Below are positions 31,101 through 42,804 of a stretch of DNA of 64,000 nt, piece by piece. The stretch covers positions 12,338,501 through 12,402,500 of the forward strand of contig NC_088311.1 in NCBI RefSeq assembly GCF_910592395.1, read 5' to 3'. A program made the position numbers and the translations under genes. The notes beneath the pieces were generated by a model. It was given only the letters and a program-made list of their open reading frames with translations, searched no databases and was not told the origin of the DNA. The DNA comes from Lineus longissimus. Taxonomy: Eukaryota; Nemertea; Pilidiophora; Heteronemertea; Lineidae. Position 1 is the stretch's first letter. Each line of letters begins with the position of its first letter.

Positions 31101-31598
31101 TGGGTGTCTATTCGTATGTGTATTGTATGGAGAATGCACGCTGTGCAAAATGGATGAACAAGTGGTTGAAGTGCACCATTTCAAGCTTTTAGTATGGACT
31201 TTTTCATCTCTGTAGTGTCCCCCAAACTTTGATAGGCAAAGTCCTGCGACACTTATGAAAGCCTTCTGTTTTGTTACTACCTGAGCGTAGGCTAGTGATG
31301 ATTACAAATACAACTACAGACAACTACAGTACATGTAGTTTCTTTTTGTGCCCACTTTACTTGCTCTTGACTTGGCTGGTGCCTCTGCCACTGGCACTGC
31401 TGGAAGTAATGGTGTCTGTGATTGCTTGGGTTTGGTGTGACTGCGGGGTCATATCAGTGGTCAGTAGGGAGTTATCCCCCCCCCCCCCGCCCCCCCACAC
31501 ACACACGCACACGCACATTCAGCCACAGCACTGTGAATATTAGTAATGTGACAGGCTACTGGCATCCACTGTTAACATTTCAATTTACTCCATTTCAG
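31101..31598. other. Intron remainder, poly-C and CA tract
   Basis: Intron of the THAP-DDE pseudogene after the MITE. A CCCCCCCCCC...(CA)n tract lies at about 31477-31517. Confidence 0.5.
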
Positions 31599-32845
31599 GC
31601 AAGCCCTTTCCACTGTATGAAGAAACAGACCCTGACTGGGCTCCCTTGGCCATGAAAAACAGAAGATTTCTGAGACAGTTGCAGCACGTCATGAAAGGAG
31701 GGTGGAGCGTGCTCAGAGAATATGTGAGATTGAAGCGGCATCAGCCCTTCTTGATCTCAATGCTGAGCTCAATCTCCAAGCCGAGTTAGAGACAGAATTA
31801 CCATTGCCCAATGAAATTGGGACACAGACTGACTTGTCTGGGGATAATATTGAGGCCATGCAAACTGAAATCAATCGTCTTCTGCAGGAAAATATGGATC
31901 TCAAAGAGAAATGCAATAATAAAGAACTCAATGAGGACTTCTTTAAGGTTGATGACAATCGTGTCAACTTTTACACTGGCTTGCAGAACTTTTTATTATT
32001 GATGCATGTCTTCAACTTTGTGAACTCTTCCATCAGATGCACAGGTCAGAGTGCTCTCACTAAATTTCAACAAGTTGTACTGACTTTGATGAGACTGAGA
32101 CTTAACTTGTCCTCACAAGATCTTGCCTATAGGTTTTTGTGTGTCTGTATCAACTGTGTCAAGAGTATTCAGATCTATTTTTATGTAATGCACTGCCGAC
32201 TGGGGTTTCTAGTAAAATGGCCATCAAGAGAAGAACTGAGAAAGACGATGCCTATGAGCTTCCAAGTTAACTTTGGTATGAAAGTGGCTGTTATAATATA
32301 TTGTTTTGAGGTATTCATAAATAGGCTGTCTCATGGCCAGAGCACAAACTTGGCGTATATACAAGCACCACAATACAATGAAGTTTTTGATTGGGATCAC
32401 TCCACAAGGAGTCATTTCATTTATATCAAGGGCATAGGGTGAGCGAGTCAGTGATAAATATTTAACTGAGCACTGTGGATTTTTAAACAACCTATTGCCT
32501 GAAGATGTGGTCCTGGCTGACAGGGGTTTTGACATTAGAGATTCAGTTGGGTTGATGTGTGCCGAGGTTAGAATTCCAGCCTTTCTCTGAGGAAAAAAAG
32601 CAGTTGTCCATGACTGAGGTTATTCACTATTGATACCAGGTCAATAGCAACTGTTAGGATACATGTTGAGAGGATCATTAGTCCTGTAAGACAGAGGTAT
32701 ACCATTTTAAATGATCCTGTTGCCATTGACTTTGTCTACAGCAGTGAAAATGAAGAATGGACACGACTTGACAAAAATGCAAATGTTTGTTGTGCCTTGA
32801 CTAACTTGTCTCCATCAATTATTCGGTTTGATAAGATGAAACAGC

Positions 32846-33240
32846 CAGGGGCCATTGTGCTCACTGCATAGATAGTTGGTGGTTAGGAATTCATCCTGGT
32901 TAAGAAACATGCTACATGTATAGTATATAGGTCAAACCTAAGTTGGTATGGTATGTGATGTATCGTTGCTTGGAGTACCTACCATAAAAATATCATCGAA
33001 AACAAGTCACTAATAAGCGAAATATTGCACCTTTTACCTTTTTTAGTTTTGGCCTCCTGCCAAGTCGAGAATCAAACCAGGTCGACATTCAGTGTACGAG
33101 GTTATATGGTGTAGGGAGTCGTTCGACCCAAATTTCAAGTTCATAGCTTTATCGGTTAAGAAACGTGCCATAGTTACACTCAAACGACCAATTTACGCCA
33201 TTTGACTTCTGTGACCTTGACCCTGTGTATATTGTACAGT
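32846..33240 (+). repeat. Second, degraded copy of the composite dispersed repeat
   Basis: It starts GGGGCCATTGTGCTCACTGC and contains TTAAGAAACGTGCCATAGTT and GCCATTTGACTTCTGTGACC, as in 5780-6899. It is inserted after the transposase 3' end. Confidence 0.7.
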
Positions 33241-33336
33241 TCTACGAGGAGGTATTCTATCTCTGTGATATTTAAAAAACACTGTGGACATTTTCTTTCT
33301 GGTAGGACTGTAATATACATTCCCTTTTGAATGGGT

Positions 33337-33351
33337 CCAGCTCAAGTTCTG
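33337..33351 (+). repeat. 15-bp target duplication of the Penelope-like element, left
   Basis: CCAGCTCAAGTTCTG here and at 38271-38285. Confidence 0.9.
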
Positions 33352-33759
33352 CCGAAATCAAACACGGTCACTAGCAGAGCAACCGGTAAAAAACAGTATG
33401 TTAAACAAAACATAACATGCAACTCAGAAAGAGTTGTCTATCTCCTTGAATGTGCCAAATGTAAATACCAATATGTGGGCCAAACAAGAAGGACACTCAA
33501 AACCCGAATGAACATACACCGCTCTGGTATCAACAATAAGAAAACCACATCCATTGGCTCACACTTCAATAACAGTAACCACTCTATTAAAGACCTCCGT
33601 GTCTATGGACTTGAAAAGTTATCCCAATCGAACAATGAGAGAACCTACGAACTAGAAAATCGTCTGCTAGCCAGAGAATCGTATTGGATCTATACTTTGC
33701 GAACCGCTCGTCCCCTTGGCCTAAATGTCATGGACCAACTGGTATCAGTCATCGAATGA
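33352..33759 (+). pseudogene. GIY-YIG endonuclease C-terminal fragment in the partial copy
   Basis: The open frame SNTVTSRATGKKQYVKQNIT continues through VVYLLECAKCKYQYVGQTRR and on to LGLNVMDQLVSVIE and a stop. It is the endonuclease domain without its reverse transcriptase. Unlike the full-length copy, it retains an unbroken C-terminus. Confidence 0.85.
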
Positions 33760-34252
33760 ACATCCCTCAGATGCCTGGCATCTTTACCTACCTTAATATA
33801 TGGCGTGGAGTTACTTTCATTCCATATTTTTATGTAATTTGTAAAATTATCTCTCTGTAACTCGCTGAATCATTAACTTGAACCGCCATTCTACCTAAAG
33901 AGCCACCTATCGGCCACGCGATGCTCTACAGTTCCTGGAAACCACGCCCCCTAAAAGCCTCAGGAATCAATGTAAATATCAACAAAGCACATCACGAACA
34001 AGGTCGCTGACGGCGTATGTTAAGACGTAGCATAGCGCAAACCAGAATCTCTGTTACATTTTGTATAAAACCTGGTTGATCTTTTGATTCTGTATCTCTT
34101 TGAAAAAGTGTCAAATACACGAAACGTCGAGAATACGTAGATCGTTGCATGTGTTTTATTCACTATAATCTGTTTGTTTTTAAACACATGCAAGCATCCC
34201 ACGGAGGGATCCGATCTCCCAAAAGTCTTTCAGCCGGACACCCTCATAGCCT

Positions 34253-35512
34253 ATGGACGGTTCGAAGACAAACCCAGGATCAACCAAGAGATTCCGTAAT
34301 TCGAAACCGAAGAATGATCACTACAATCAAGGACGTAACATCGACACTGATAACCTCCGATTTAGTAGCTCATCTTCAAACTCATCTGTAGACACGGAAA
34401 CCAGTATACCACCGCGCAAACTGCGACATGTTACCACCATCGACGAAATGCCGAACAATAAGAATACAGATTCTACACGGCCAAACATACTTCCAGACAA
34501 TGCCTATGGGGTCTACCTCAATAATGACCCGAACGACAAAAATCACCAACAACGGGAGAAACCCAATGTACACTTCCAAGATGAACAAATACTTGAACAC
34601 GACCAAAACCAGGGACAAGGAAACCCATCGGCATCACAAGAGACCAACCAAAGTCAAAGATCGTCTCAAACGCCCACAGCTATGAACGCCAACGGCCCAC
34701 CGCAAGTCCCCACATACGCAGTAAGTCAATACGTTAGAGTTAAATCCCTTATGGACAAGACAATGAGATATAATCTACACAAGGAATACCTCACCAAATA
34801 TATCGACAAACAAATGATCTCAACAGGACTCCTCATCAAATTAACACCATCGTTATGCCAAGAAAATGAGGATTTCGTTCATCACTGGGACTCGATACTC
34901 CAAGACACATCATCACGCCTCATGACCCTCCTACTACGTAACATCGACGAAGCCATCACTCAATTCACGATGGACCTGGACACCGCCAAAGCTAACCTCC
35001 AGCAATCGATCAATGCAACGCTCTATGTCAGATGCATAGCCTGGATTGAACGGACAATCAATTTCAGGAAACTAGAACACCTGAATCGAAAAGAACGTAA
35101 ATTTAACGATCAGCTGACCACAGGAACAACTGAAGACACACCGTCCACATCCTCTTCTACTAACGACATAACTCGACGCAACCGATCGAGAGAACGCTCA
35201 AGCATGCCAATTGAACGCAGACGCAGCAACTACCGCGAACAAACGCCAAAAAACGCCAGAGGAACCCCCCAAGAGACAAGAAGACCGAGGTCCAACTCCA
35301 GACAAAGGAATCAGTGGAACCAACCAAATCGCCGACCACAAACGGACAACAGGACTCCACGTGGACGTCAAAATCAACCGCGAAGACAAGGTCAATACCA
35401 ACAACGACCGGTAAGTCTGAATGCTCTAGGTCTGGACCAAAATGCCATGACAGTCCTGGGTGGGTTCCTAAATCAACTAGGCGATATGCTAGGGGGAAAC
35501 CCAAGACAGTAA
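34253..35512 (+). CDS. Penelope-like element, N-terminal charged protein
   Basis: 419 residues, starting MDGSKTNPGSTKRF. The first 150 residues are polar and low in complexity (Asn, Asp, Gln, Ser). The middle (about 160-290) is helical, with ...QYVRVKSLMDKTMRYNLHKE. The end is very basic (RRNRSRERSSMPIERRRSN...), suggesting RNA binding. It overlaps the reverse transcriptase frame, which begins near 35500 in another frame. It may be translated as a separate protein or by frameshifting; the sequence does not decide this. Confidence 0.6.
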   Translation: MDGSKTNPGSTKRFRNSKPKNDHYNQGRNIDTDNLRFSSSSSNSSVDTETSIPPRKLRHVTTIDEMPNNKNTDSTRPNILPDNAYGVYLNNDPNDKNHQQREKPNVHFQDEQILEHDQNQGQGNPSASQETNQSQRSSQTPTAMNANGPPQVPTYAVSQYVRVKSLMDKTMRYNLHKEYLTKYIDKQMISTGLLIKLTPSLCQENEDFVHHWDSILQDTSSRLMTLLLRNIDEAITQFTMDLDTAKANLQQSINATLYVRCIAWIERTINFRKLEHLNRKERKFNDQLTTGTTEDTPSTSSSTNDITRRNRSRERSSMPIERRRSNYREQTPKNARGTPQETRRPRSNSRQRNQWNQPNRRPQTDNRTPRGRQNQPRRQGQYQQRPVSLNALGLDQNAMTVLGGFLNQLGDMLGGNPRQ

Positions 35513-37748
35513 AATCCCTTGCAGAGAAAGAACTTAAAAGATCGGTAGTAAACCTCAGTGACTACAAACTAACCAACGACGAAATGAAACTACTCAGCAA
35601 ATGCTTAAACTTCTGCCCTGCCACAAAATCATATGACAACCATCAACTCAACCAAGACACAGAAGAATTCTTCAGAAGAATCAGATTGAAGGAATTCTTT
35701 AACACAGATGACGAAACAGACCCTCAGACTGCAGGTACCAACCCCACTGACTACCAACTACGCAAAAAGTCTAATTGGACTCCGCCCACTGACCGCAACG
35801 CCCACCTTGAATCCTACATTACCACCACTTCTGTCAATCTCAACAGAGCCCAACCCCAAAAACCTTTGACAACATATCGCCAGGTGAAAGAAAAGCACTT
35901 AGCTCACTGGGTGACAACTCGGACATAACCATAAAAAGGGCTGACAAAGGTGGTGCCACAGTGGTACTAAACACCTCCGATTACATCAGAGAATGTAATA
36001 GGCAACTACTTGGCACAAAATTCTATGAGGAACAATCGACCGAACTCACCACCCGTCACGAACTTCAGGCACAACAACTTATCGACAACATGCGCGACCA
36101 CAGGCACATAGATGAGAAAACCCACAAATATCTATACCCTGTGGACTCCCGCATCCCCAGGTTCTACTGCCTACCCAAGATCCACAAAAAGGACAACCCT
36201 GGCAGACCAATTGTCTCTGGCAACAATAGCCCTACAGAGGCTTTGTCCAAATTTGTTGACCATCATCTCAGACCATTGGTCAAAGAGACAACAACATACT
36301 TAAAGGACACTACGGACTTCATCAACAAACTTAACGCTGTTAATCTAGGACCACAAAACCCAGACAAACCCAAACCACTTCTAGTGACCCTAGATGTCAC
36401 CTCCCTATATACCAACATCCCCCATGATGAAGGACTGGTTGCAATGAGAGAACATCTCAACACCAGACAGCAACATACCATTCCAACGAACACCCTGACG
36501 GACGCTGCTGAACTTATACTCAAAACCAATAACTTCACTTTCAACAAAAAACACTATCTACAAAAATCAGGCACAGCCATGGGCACATCCATGGCCCCAT
36601 CCTATGCCAACCTGTTTCTGGCTAAATAGGAATCATATTTCTGGAATCCTCGTGCCGACAAACCTCTTATGCATGTCAGATTCATAGACGGCATCTTCAT
36701 GATCTGGCCACATGGCAGAGAGAAACTAGACCAGACTATACGTGACATCAACGAACATCACCCAACCATAAAATACACGGCTAACATCAGTGAAAACTCA
36801 GTAGAGTTTTTAGACGTCACTGTTAGCATTGGGGACCAAAACACCATAGAAACTTCCCTGTTCACCAAACCCACAGACTGCCATCGCTATTTGGTTTCAA
36901 CTTCGTGTCATCCAGACCACACCAAGAAAGGTATTGCATACAGTCAAGCAATCAGAATTCGCCGAATCTGCTCACGTATTGAAGACTTTGACCAGCATAG
37001 CAAACGTCTCATCAGAATGCTACATGTCCGAGGACACAAACTGAAGGACCTAAACGAAGCAATAGCCAAAGCCAGATTACTAGACAGGGACAAACTGCTG
37101 CGAGAACAATCAACAACCACCAATAGAGACAATGTCATTCCTCTGGTCACAACGTACAATCCATCACTTCCTAATCTACGAGAAATCGTCAACAAACACT
37201 GGGATGTCCTGGAAAGCTCTGATAAACTAAGGACTGCCCTGAACTCTGCCAAACCACTCATCAGTTACCGCAGATGCAAAAATCTACGGGACATTCTCAC
37301 AGGAGCCGAAATCAAGGATAAAAAACTGTGTAAACCTAACACTGGCATAATCAATGAGTTAGAAAGGCAAACCCTCCTACCTTTCGCACCCCCACTGACA
37401 AAAGGCAGCAACAAATGCAATAATAGCAAATGTGCCAACTGCAAATATATGCAGAAATCAAACACGGTCACTAGCAGAGCAACCGGTAAAAAACAGTATG
37501 TTAAACAAAACATAACATGCAACTCAGAAAGAGTTGTCTATCTCATTGAATGTGCCAAGTGTAAATACCAATATGTGGGCCAAACAAGAAGGACACTCAA
37601 AACCCGTATGAACGAACACCGCTCTGGTATCAACAATAAGAAAACCACATCCATTGGCTCACACTTCAATAACAGTAACCACTCTACCTCCGTGTCTATG
37701 GACTTGAAAAGTTATCCCAATCGAACAATGAGAGAACCTACGAACTAG
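35500..37748 (+). pseudogene. Penelope-type reverse transcriptase with GIY-YIG endonuclease, broken
   Basis: It begins KSLAEKELKRSVVNLSDYKL and shifts frame near 35885. It continues SDITIKRADKGGATVVLN, RFYCLPKIHKKDNPGRPI, motif A (LDVTSLYTNIPHDEGL) and motif B (GTAMGTSMAPSYANLFLAK). An in-frame TAG follows at 36627-36629, then motif C as VRFIDGIFMIW. The usual YIDD or FIDD has lost its second Asp, now Gly. The thumb, a Cys-rich linker (CNNSKCANCKYM) and the GIY-YIG domain (VVYLIECAKCKYQYVGQTRR) follow. A 7-bp deletion relative to the partial copy (near 37686) shifts the C-terminus. At least three lesions make it inactive. Confidence 0.85.
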
Positions 37749-38270
37749 AAAATCGTCTGCTTGCCAGAGAATCGTATTGGATCTATACTTTGCGAACCGC
37801 TCGTCCCCTTGGCCTAAATGTCATGGACCAACTGGTATCAGTCATCGAATGAACATCCCTCAGATGCCTGGCATCTTTACCTACCTTAATATATGGCGTG
37901 GAGTTACTTTCATTCCATATTTTTATGTAATTTGTAAAATTATCTCTCTGTAACTCGCTGTATCATTAACTTGAACCGCCATTCTACCTAAAGAGCCACC
38001 TATCGGCCACGCGATGCTTTACAGTTCCTGGAAACCACGCCCCCTAAAAGCCTCAGCCAATAGGAATCAATGTAAATATCAACAAAGCACATCACGACAC
38101 GAGGTCGCTGACGGCGTATGTTAAGACGTAGCATAGCGCAAACCAGAATCTCTGTTAAATTTTGTATAAAACCTGGTTGATCTTTTGATTCTGTATCTCT
38201 TTGAAAAATTGTCAAATACACGAAACGTCGAGAATACGTAGATCGTTGCATGTGTTTTATTCACTATAAT

Positions 38271-38285
38271 CCAGCTCAAGTTCTG
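38271..38285 (+). repeat. 15-bp target duplication of the Penelope-like element, right
   Basis: CCAGCTCAAGTTCTG, identical to 33337-33351. Confidence 0.9.
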
Positions 38286-38879
38286 TCATAGTTGGTCCAT
38301 TGCGTAGATGCGTTCAACCACTTGCCTGACCTCTTATAACTGCCATACCCAGTCTTCTGCTACATCGATATATTGTGAAAAATCAAGGGCTGTATACACC
38401 ATTGCAATGTAATTCTTCACACTCAAGATTAACGATACGCTTAGGGCTGGATCACAATTTTCAATGTTTTCAATTTCAAACTTGAAAGAATTAAAACAAA
38501 ATTAATGCACTCCTGTGACAGGTGCTGACAATTGTGATTCAACCATTCAGAAAATTCATGTAGATTTGCTCTCACATTGACTAGACAGAAAAACAATTGA
38601 ACAGAAACTATATACAAATATCACACAGCGGATAATTTGGCACTTGAGCACACATGTAGATGATCTACACTGCCAGACAAAAACACAACAATGTACACAA
38701 AGGTAAACAGAAATGTGACCCACATCAAAATGGCTAAAAATTTGGCACTTGGACCAATTTTGCTTTCATGGAGCTCTATTTCTCACTGCATCGTACGACT
38801 CCATCTGCACAAGTCTGTGTTCTGCCTTTCAACATTCAGAAAGCCAATTTCCTTTTTATTCCTCCCTTTCTAATCTGCG
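38286..38879. other. Intergenic, nothing recognised
   Basis: AT-rich, no domain-bearing frame. Confidence 0.4.
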
Positions 38880-40875
38880 CCTTAGGTCTTTTTCTACATT
38901 CTGGACAAAACCAATTTCTTTTTTTTTGGACATGCACTTAGTTTCAAGCAGGACAGATGGAACCTCTGAATTGGACAGTTTTCATTGCCACATATGATCA
39001 AACTATCCCCATCAAGACTTTCTACAATAGCACTAAGAATCTTTCGAAGGGTCTGCTGTGTTTTGACTCTCAGACGAAGTACTGGGCCTTGGGGTACTAT
39101 AACAGGATCTGTTAACCAGTGGTGCTCGAGAGTAAAATTTTCCAACCAATTCTAGTAGAAGCATCTTTTCAAAGAATTCTCTAGCCTTTGGTAAGATACC
39201 AGCCCAAAATTCTTCATCTGGCAAAATAGTAAGTTTATGGTAACCTCTCTCTGCCCATACAACAAAATCACAGTAATCTTTATGACAAAGAAAAAGCTGG
39301 GCCTGGACCTGATAGTAATAGGGGTGTTTCTTATCAAGGGTGTAGGCTCTATCTTCGGTCTCGATCAAACATGAATGCTCAGTTGCCTTCTTGTCTTTCA
39401 CACACAAAGGAAATTTGATTTCTAATACACCAGAACCACAGCACGAGCAAGAAACAGCACCATCTGGGGTAGCCCCAAGAAAAGGATACTTAGGGTCAAT
39501 GACCAATCCAGACTGCTGACACTCAAAATTATCATGTGTTACATTTTGATCAAAAATGTAGTCTTCCCTGGCGGCACTCTCATATTCGCAACCCCAGACT
39601 GCGGCCTTGGTCTGAAATTTTGCAGTTTCAGGGTAACAAATACGTCTGATGAGACTTGCTGCTGGCATATTAATGTCTGTGTGGCAGACAGCTTTCAATA
39701 TTGAGGCAGTTACTCAACCAGCACGATACCTGAACCAAAGCTTACTATCAGACCGGCTACGAGTACTTTCTTCAACTAAGTCAGCCTCTTTCTGGCTAAT
39801 GGCAATCTGGATATCACCGCAGTCTGCTAACAATCTATCATATTCAAGGACACACAAACTTTCTCTCCTCAATTCTGTAAGTGGCCTTTGAAACTCATCC
39901 CTTGCAACCGTTGGTACATATTTTGAATTGTATGGCTCAGTAACATTTAAAATGCTTGAATTAGCATCAAGCTCTTGAAAAAAGTCTATAATGTCTTGTG
40001 CCCTTGGGGCATGAATTTCTTTCCTCCACGGAGAAACTGGTCTTGCAATACTACATGTAGCTCTTGGCCTTTCACCATGATCACTATCAATCAAACAGTC
40101 TAATTTCTTCCTCATGGAATTAGCAGATGTAAAGTCAATTCTATGAGCTGGTTCATATGATACTTTCTTCATCCAAGGTGGTAAAAGCCAGTATGCCTTT
40201 TCTTGTGTGACAGTTTTTTTTTCTCTATGACGAACAGCTGCCTCCACCCAGAAAAACGTAGCTGACACATGGGTACAGGTTCCACCTTAACCAGCTTTAC
40301 AGTTGCAGTTGGCCCTTCAAACGTTCCTACATTTCTCGACGACTACCCATGGCTTGGTGGCTGTTTCACTTAAACTTTGTGAGTGGAGCACCTAAAATAA
40401 AAGAAGGCACATATATAGCAGGATATAGGGGTTTGTCAGAGTATGAAATTCCACCACTGTGCAGCATGCTTACATCACTTAGCCAATGATTATCACGGAA
40501 GTTATCATTGCTATTGTCAGTTGAATTTTTCAATTCCTTTCCCTTCATCTTAATTGGGAGACATCAGCCGTGTAATTCTACATCCTCATGTGAAATTCTA
40601 CAGCAGTGCTGCAGAATTCTACAATTTCCTGAAACCTTTTTAATTTTAAGTGCACCCCTTGCATCGCCTGGCTATAAAATAGGCTTGTGGCCTGGCCTGT
40701 ACAAATTATCAATGGTAAATTAAAGCATCAGTCCACACAATAAAACTAAGCTCACCCTAGCTGTAAGGGCAGCAATAGCATCATTCACATAGGCCACTCT
40801 GACCTCCCGGACCCATCCACAGGTGAACTGATTGTGTGCATCCAGTCCTTATAGGCACGCATTTCCTGAGCGCTG
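38880..40875 (-). pseudogene. SWIM zinc finger - YqaJ nuclease - PHD finger gene, decayed
   Basis: An upstream exon (about 40756-40875) encodes EMRAYKDWMHT, then one frame over QFTCGWVREVRVAYVNDA. The next exon starts at 40391 (VLHSQSLSET...KPWVVVEKC). It has a SWIM motif CNCKAG...GTCTHVSATFFWVEAA with a TGA just before it and a TAA inside it. HRIDFTSANSMRKKLD follows. At 39714-39716 an in-frame TGA interrupts FRYRAG/VTASILKAV, consistent with CGA to TGA. The YqaJ-type nuclease domain follows (GLVIDPKYPFLGATPDGAV, GVLEIKFPLC, HPYYYQVQAQLFLC). Past another shift comes a PHD-like end, CGNENCPIQRFHLSCLKLS then NWFCPECRK. Such genes are multicopy and transposon-like in animal genomes. Confidence 0.8.
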
Positions 40876-40880
40876 TACAC

Positions 40881-42474
40881 TGGGTTGGGTGTCAGTACAA
40901 GGTAGTTAAAAATGGTAGGTAGTTAAACGATGTACGTTATTTCAGGCAATGCCTGGCGTTCATCGCTATAATCGGACTTTTTCAAGCAGACACATGGCCG
41001 CCATATGGTATCGATGGTCGCCCCCCCCCCCCCAACATGGCGGCCTTGAAACCTGTGACGTCATTGCAAAGGGTCTATTGCCTTCTTCCTAAATGATTGC
41101 ATTTGCCATAACAAAATTCGATAAAATGATGTTACCGGGATTCCTGTGCGGGAACATCAGAGAATGTATCCCATATTTCAGTGTCTCCATGCAATAGACA
41201 AATAGACAGACCATGTATTTTTCAATAGAGGGAAAATAGTGAAATGTTTCGATTTCTCTTTCCGCATTCCCAAACAAAAATGTGCGGAAACAATCAGAAA
41301 CAGACACACCCAACAACGAATATAAGCGCTTGACTCCTTCCCTGACGAAAAATGAAACATATCATATTTTCAGTTGCTAGTACAATGAAAATTAATAGGA
41401 AATATAAACGGAAATTTTGAAATAACCGAAAGTTGTGAAAAAAACTATTCCAATGACCGATAAGAAATGGAAGAGATTTTAGATAACATTGACGATAGAT
41501 ATGGGCAACAACTGATGGCTCACCATTTAGCGCCTTAAATTCGGTCGGTGTGGGCATATTGGTATTTTTAAAGGCCTACGCCATTCGTTAAAAATTTTGA
41601 TTTGATTTAAAAAAACTCCCAAATGCGTCAATACGTGCATACAAATTCGTATGCAGAATAACACTGCCCCACAGCATTGGGTGTAACTGCATTTCTATTT
41701 TCCTTGACCGGCAGTGGCTACGAACGGCGAATCCTGTTAACGATGACTTACTAATGCAGCACAAATCTAAAAAATCTAAAACCCTGCCCTGGTAGTGGAT
41801 GGTCCATCTTGCCTTTCCAAGAAAGCCCCATTTGTCTCGTTGATGCAACTTTATATCTTTGGCAATGCTTAAACCGATCGTAACTTAAGATTACTCCAGA
41901 GGAAAGCCCACATAAAACTGGTCATATGACACCACGATATAATATTCTCCTTTATGGCATGTCAACATAAGACAAAGCAGATAAATAAAGAGGCACTGCT
42001 GCATATGACAAATTTAGTTGCACGTGAATCAATATCATGAATTACCACTTCTGGTTGGTAACAGTTTTATGGTCTGGGACCATGGAAGCTTTGCGTTACG
42101 ATGGGTTGCGAGACCTTAGGGGATGAAAAGTCCCATAACTGACATCCATATAATGACATGCAAAATGACTTGAAGAGTGAATATTATACATCAAAACTAG
42201 CATAACGAAAGTTGGCAAGCATTTAATTTTTTTATGATATACATAGGCCGTTAACCGTTACCTCTATACGTCGCTTAATTGCCTCCCGAGTCCGGTACAA
42301 ATGATATTCCCAGTTAGTTTTTAGAGGCACTCGTGGTCATTCTGATACCGTTAAAATTAAGTGAGATTTGTAGTCCCTGATGCCAAATATAAGTAGTTCA
42401 CATTTACTTTCATTGAATTTAATATGGAAATCAATTGAGAACTTAGTTGCCACTGCAAGCATACGCTTAACAAT
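40881..42474. other. Intergenic, nothing recognised apart from a poly-C tract
   Basis: No domain-bearing frame. A run of 15 C lies near 41021-41035, and TGACGTCA at 41056-41063. Confidence 0.4.
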
Positions 42475-42804
42475 ACTGGATCCACTCACCAATACGATCC
42501 CAAGCCCGACAAGACCCGATTTCTCCTACCGCCTCGATGGGTAGGGCCTAAACAACTGGCCATGATAGTAGGCAAAAGGGATGGATATCTTGTCTTCGTT
42601 TTTTATCCAATTGGTCTTTAATTTTAATATGAAAAGTTCCGCTGTAGAGTCATGACTATTCATGAAGATTACGTTGTTAACTCTTGAATAGATATCCCAC
42701 CCTTTTTTGGCTGCGAAAGGCCTGATATTGTGTTCGCTGTTTAGATTCTACCCAACAAATCGGGTATTGTCGGGCTTGGGATCTTATTGGTGAGTGGATC
42801 CAGT
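42475..42804. repeat. 48-bp inverted repeat pair (42475-42522 and 42757-42804), MITE-like
   Basis: The left arm ACTGGATCCACTCACCAATA... is mirrored at the right with about two mismatches. The span is 330 bp without coding capacity. No clear target duplication. Confidence 0.75.

Larger units (their letters stand above)
30274..32848 (+). pseudogene. THAP plus DDE_Tnp_4-type transposase, decayed
   Basis: Exon 1 (30274-30497) encodes a THAP finger (MPSVCGVIGCSKPK, RRRNWLSRI, RICSDHFVK) with a frameshift near 30329 and a donor GTCAGT. After an intron containing a TTAA-flanked MITE, coding resumes at 31599 (KPFPLYEETDPDWAP). A coiled coil and HTH follow, with NFYTGLQNF, SSQDLAYRF and WPSREELRKTMP. 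The DDE part reads VAVIIYCFEVF, where family members have D before CFE, then LADRGFDI and RIHVERII in other frames. Several stops and shifts follow to about 32848. The order THAP then HTH then DDE_Tnp_4 is that of ISL2EU/PIF-like transposases. The catalytic Asp change and broken frames make it dead. Confidence 0.8.
33352..38270 (+). mobile_element. Penelope-like retroelement, partial plus full-length tandem copy
   Basis: A 3'-end copy of about 818 bp (33352-34169) precedes a full unit (34170-38270). The last 817 bp of the full unit (from about 37454) repeat the first block, giving LTR-like direct repeats. An exact 15-bp duplication flanks the whole. The full unit encodes a charged first frame, a Penelope-type reverse transcriptase and a GIY-YIG endonuclease. 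This 5'-truncated head-to-tail arrangement is typical of Penelope-like elements. Confidence 0.9.
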
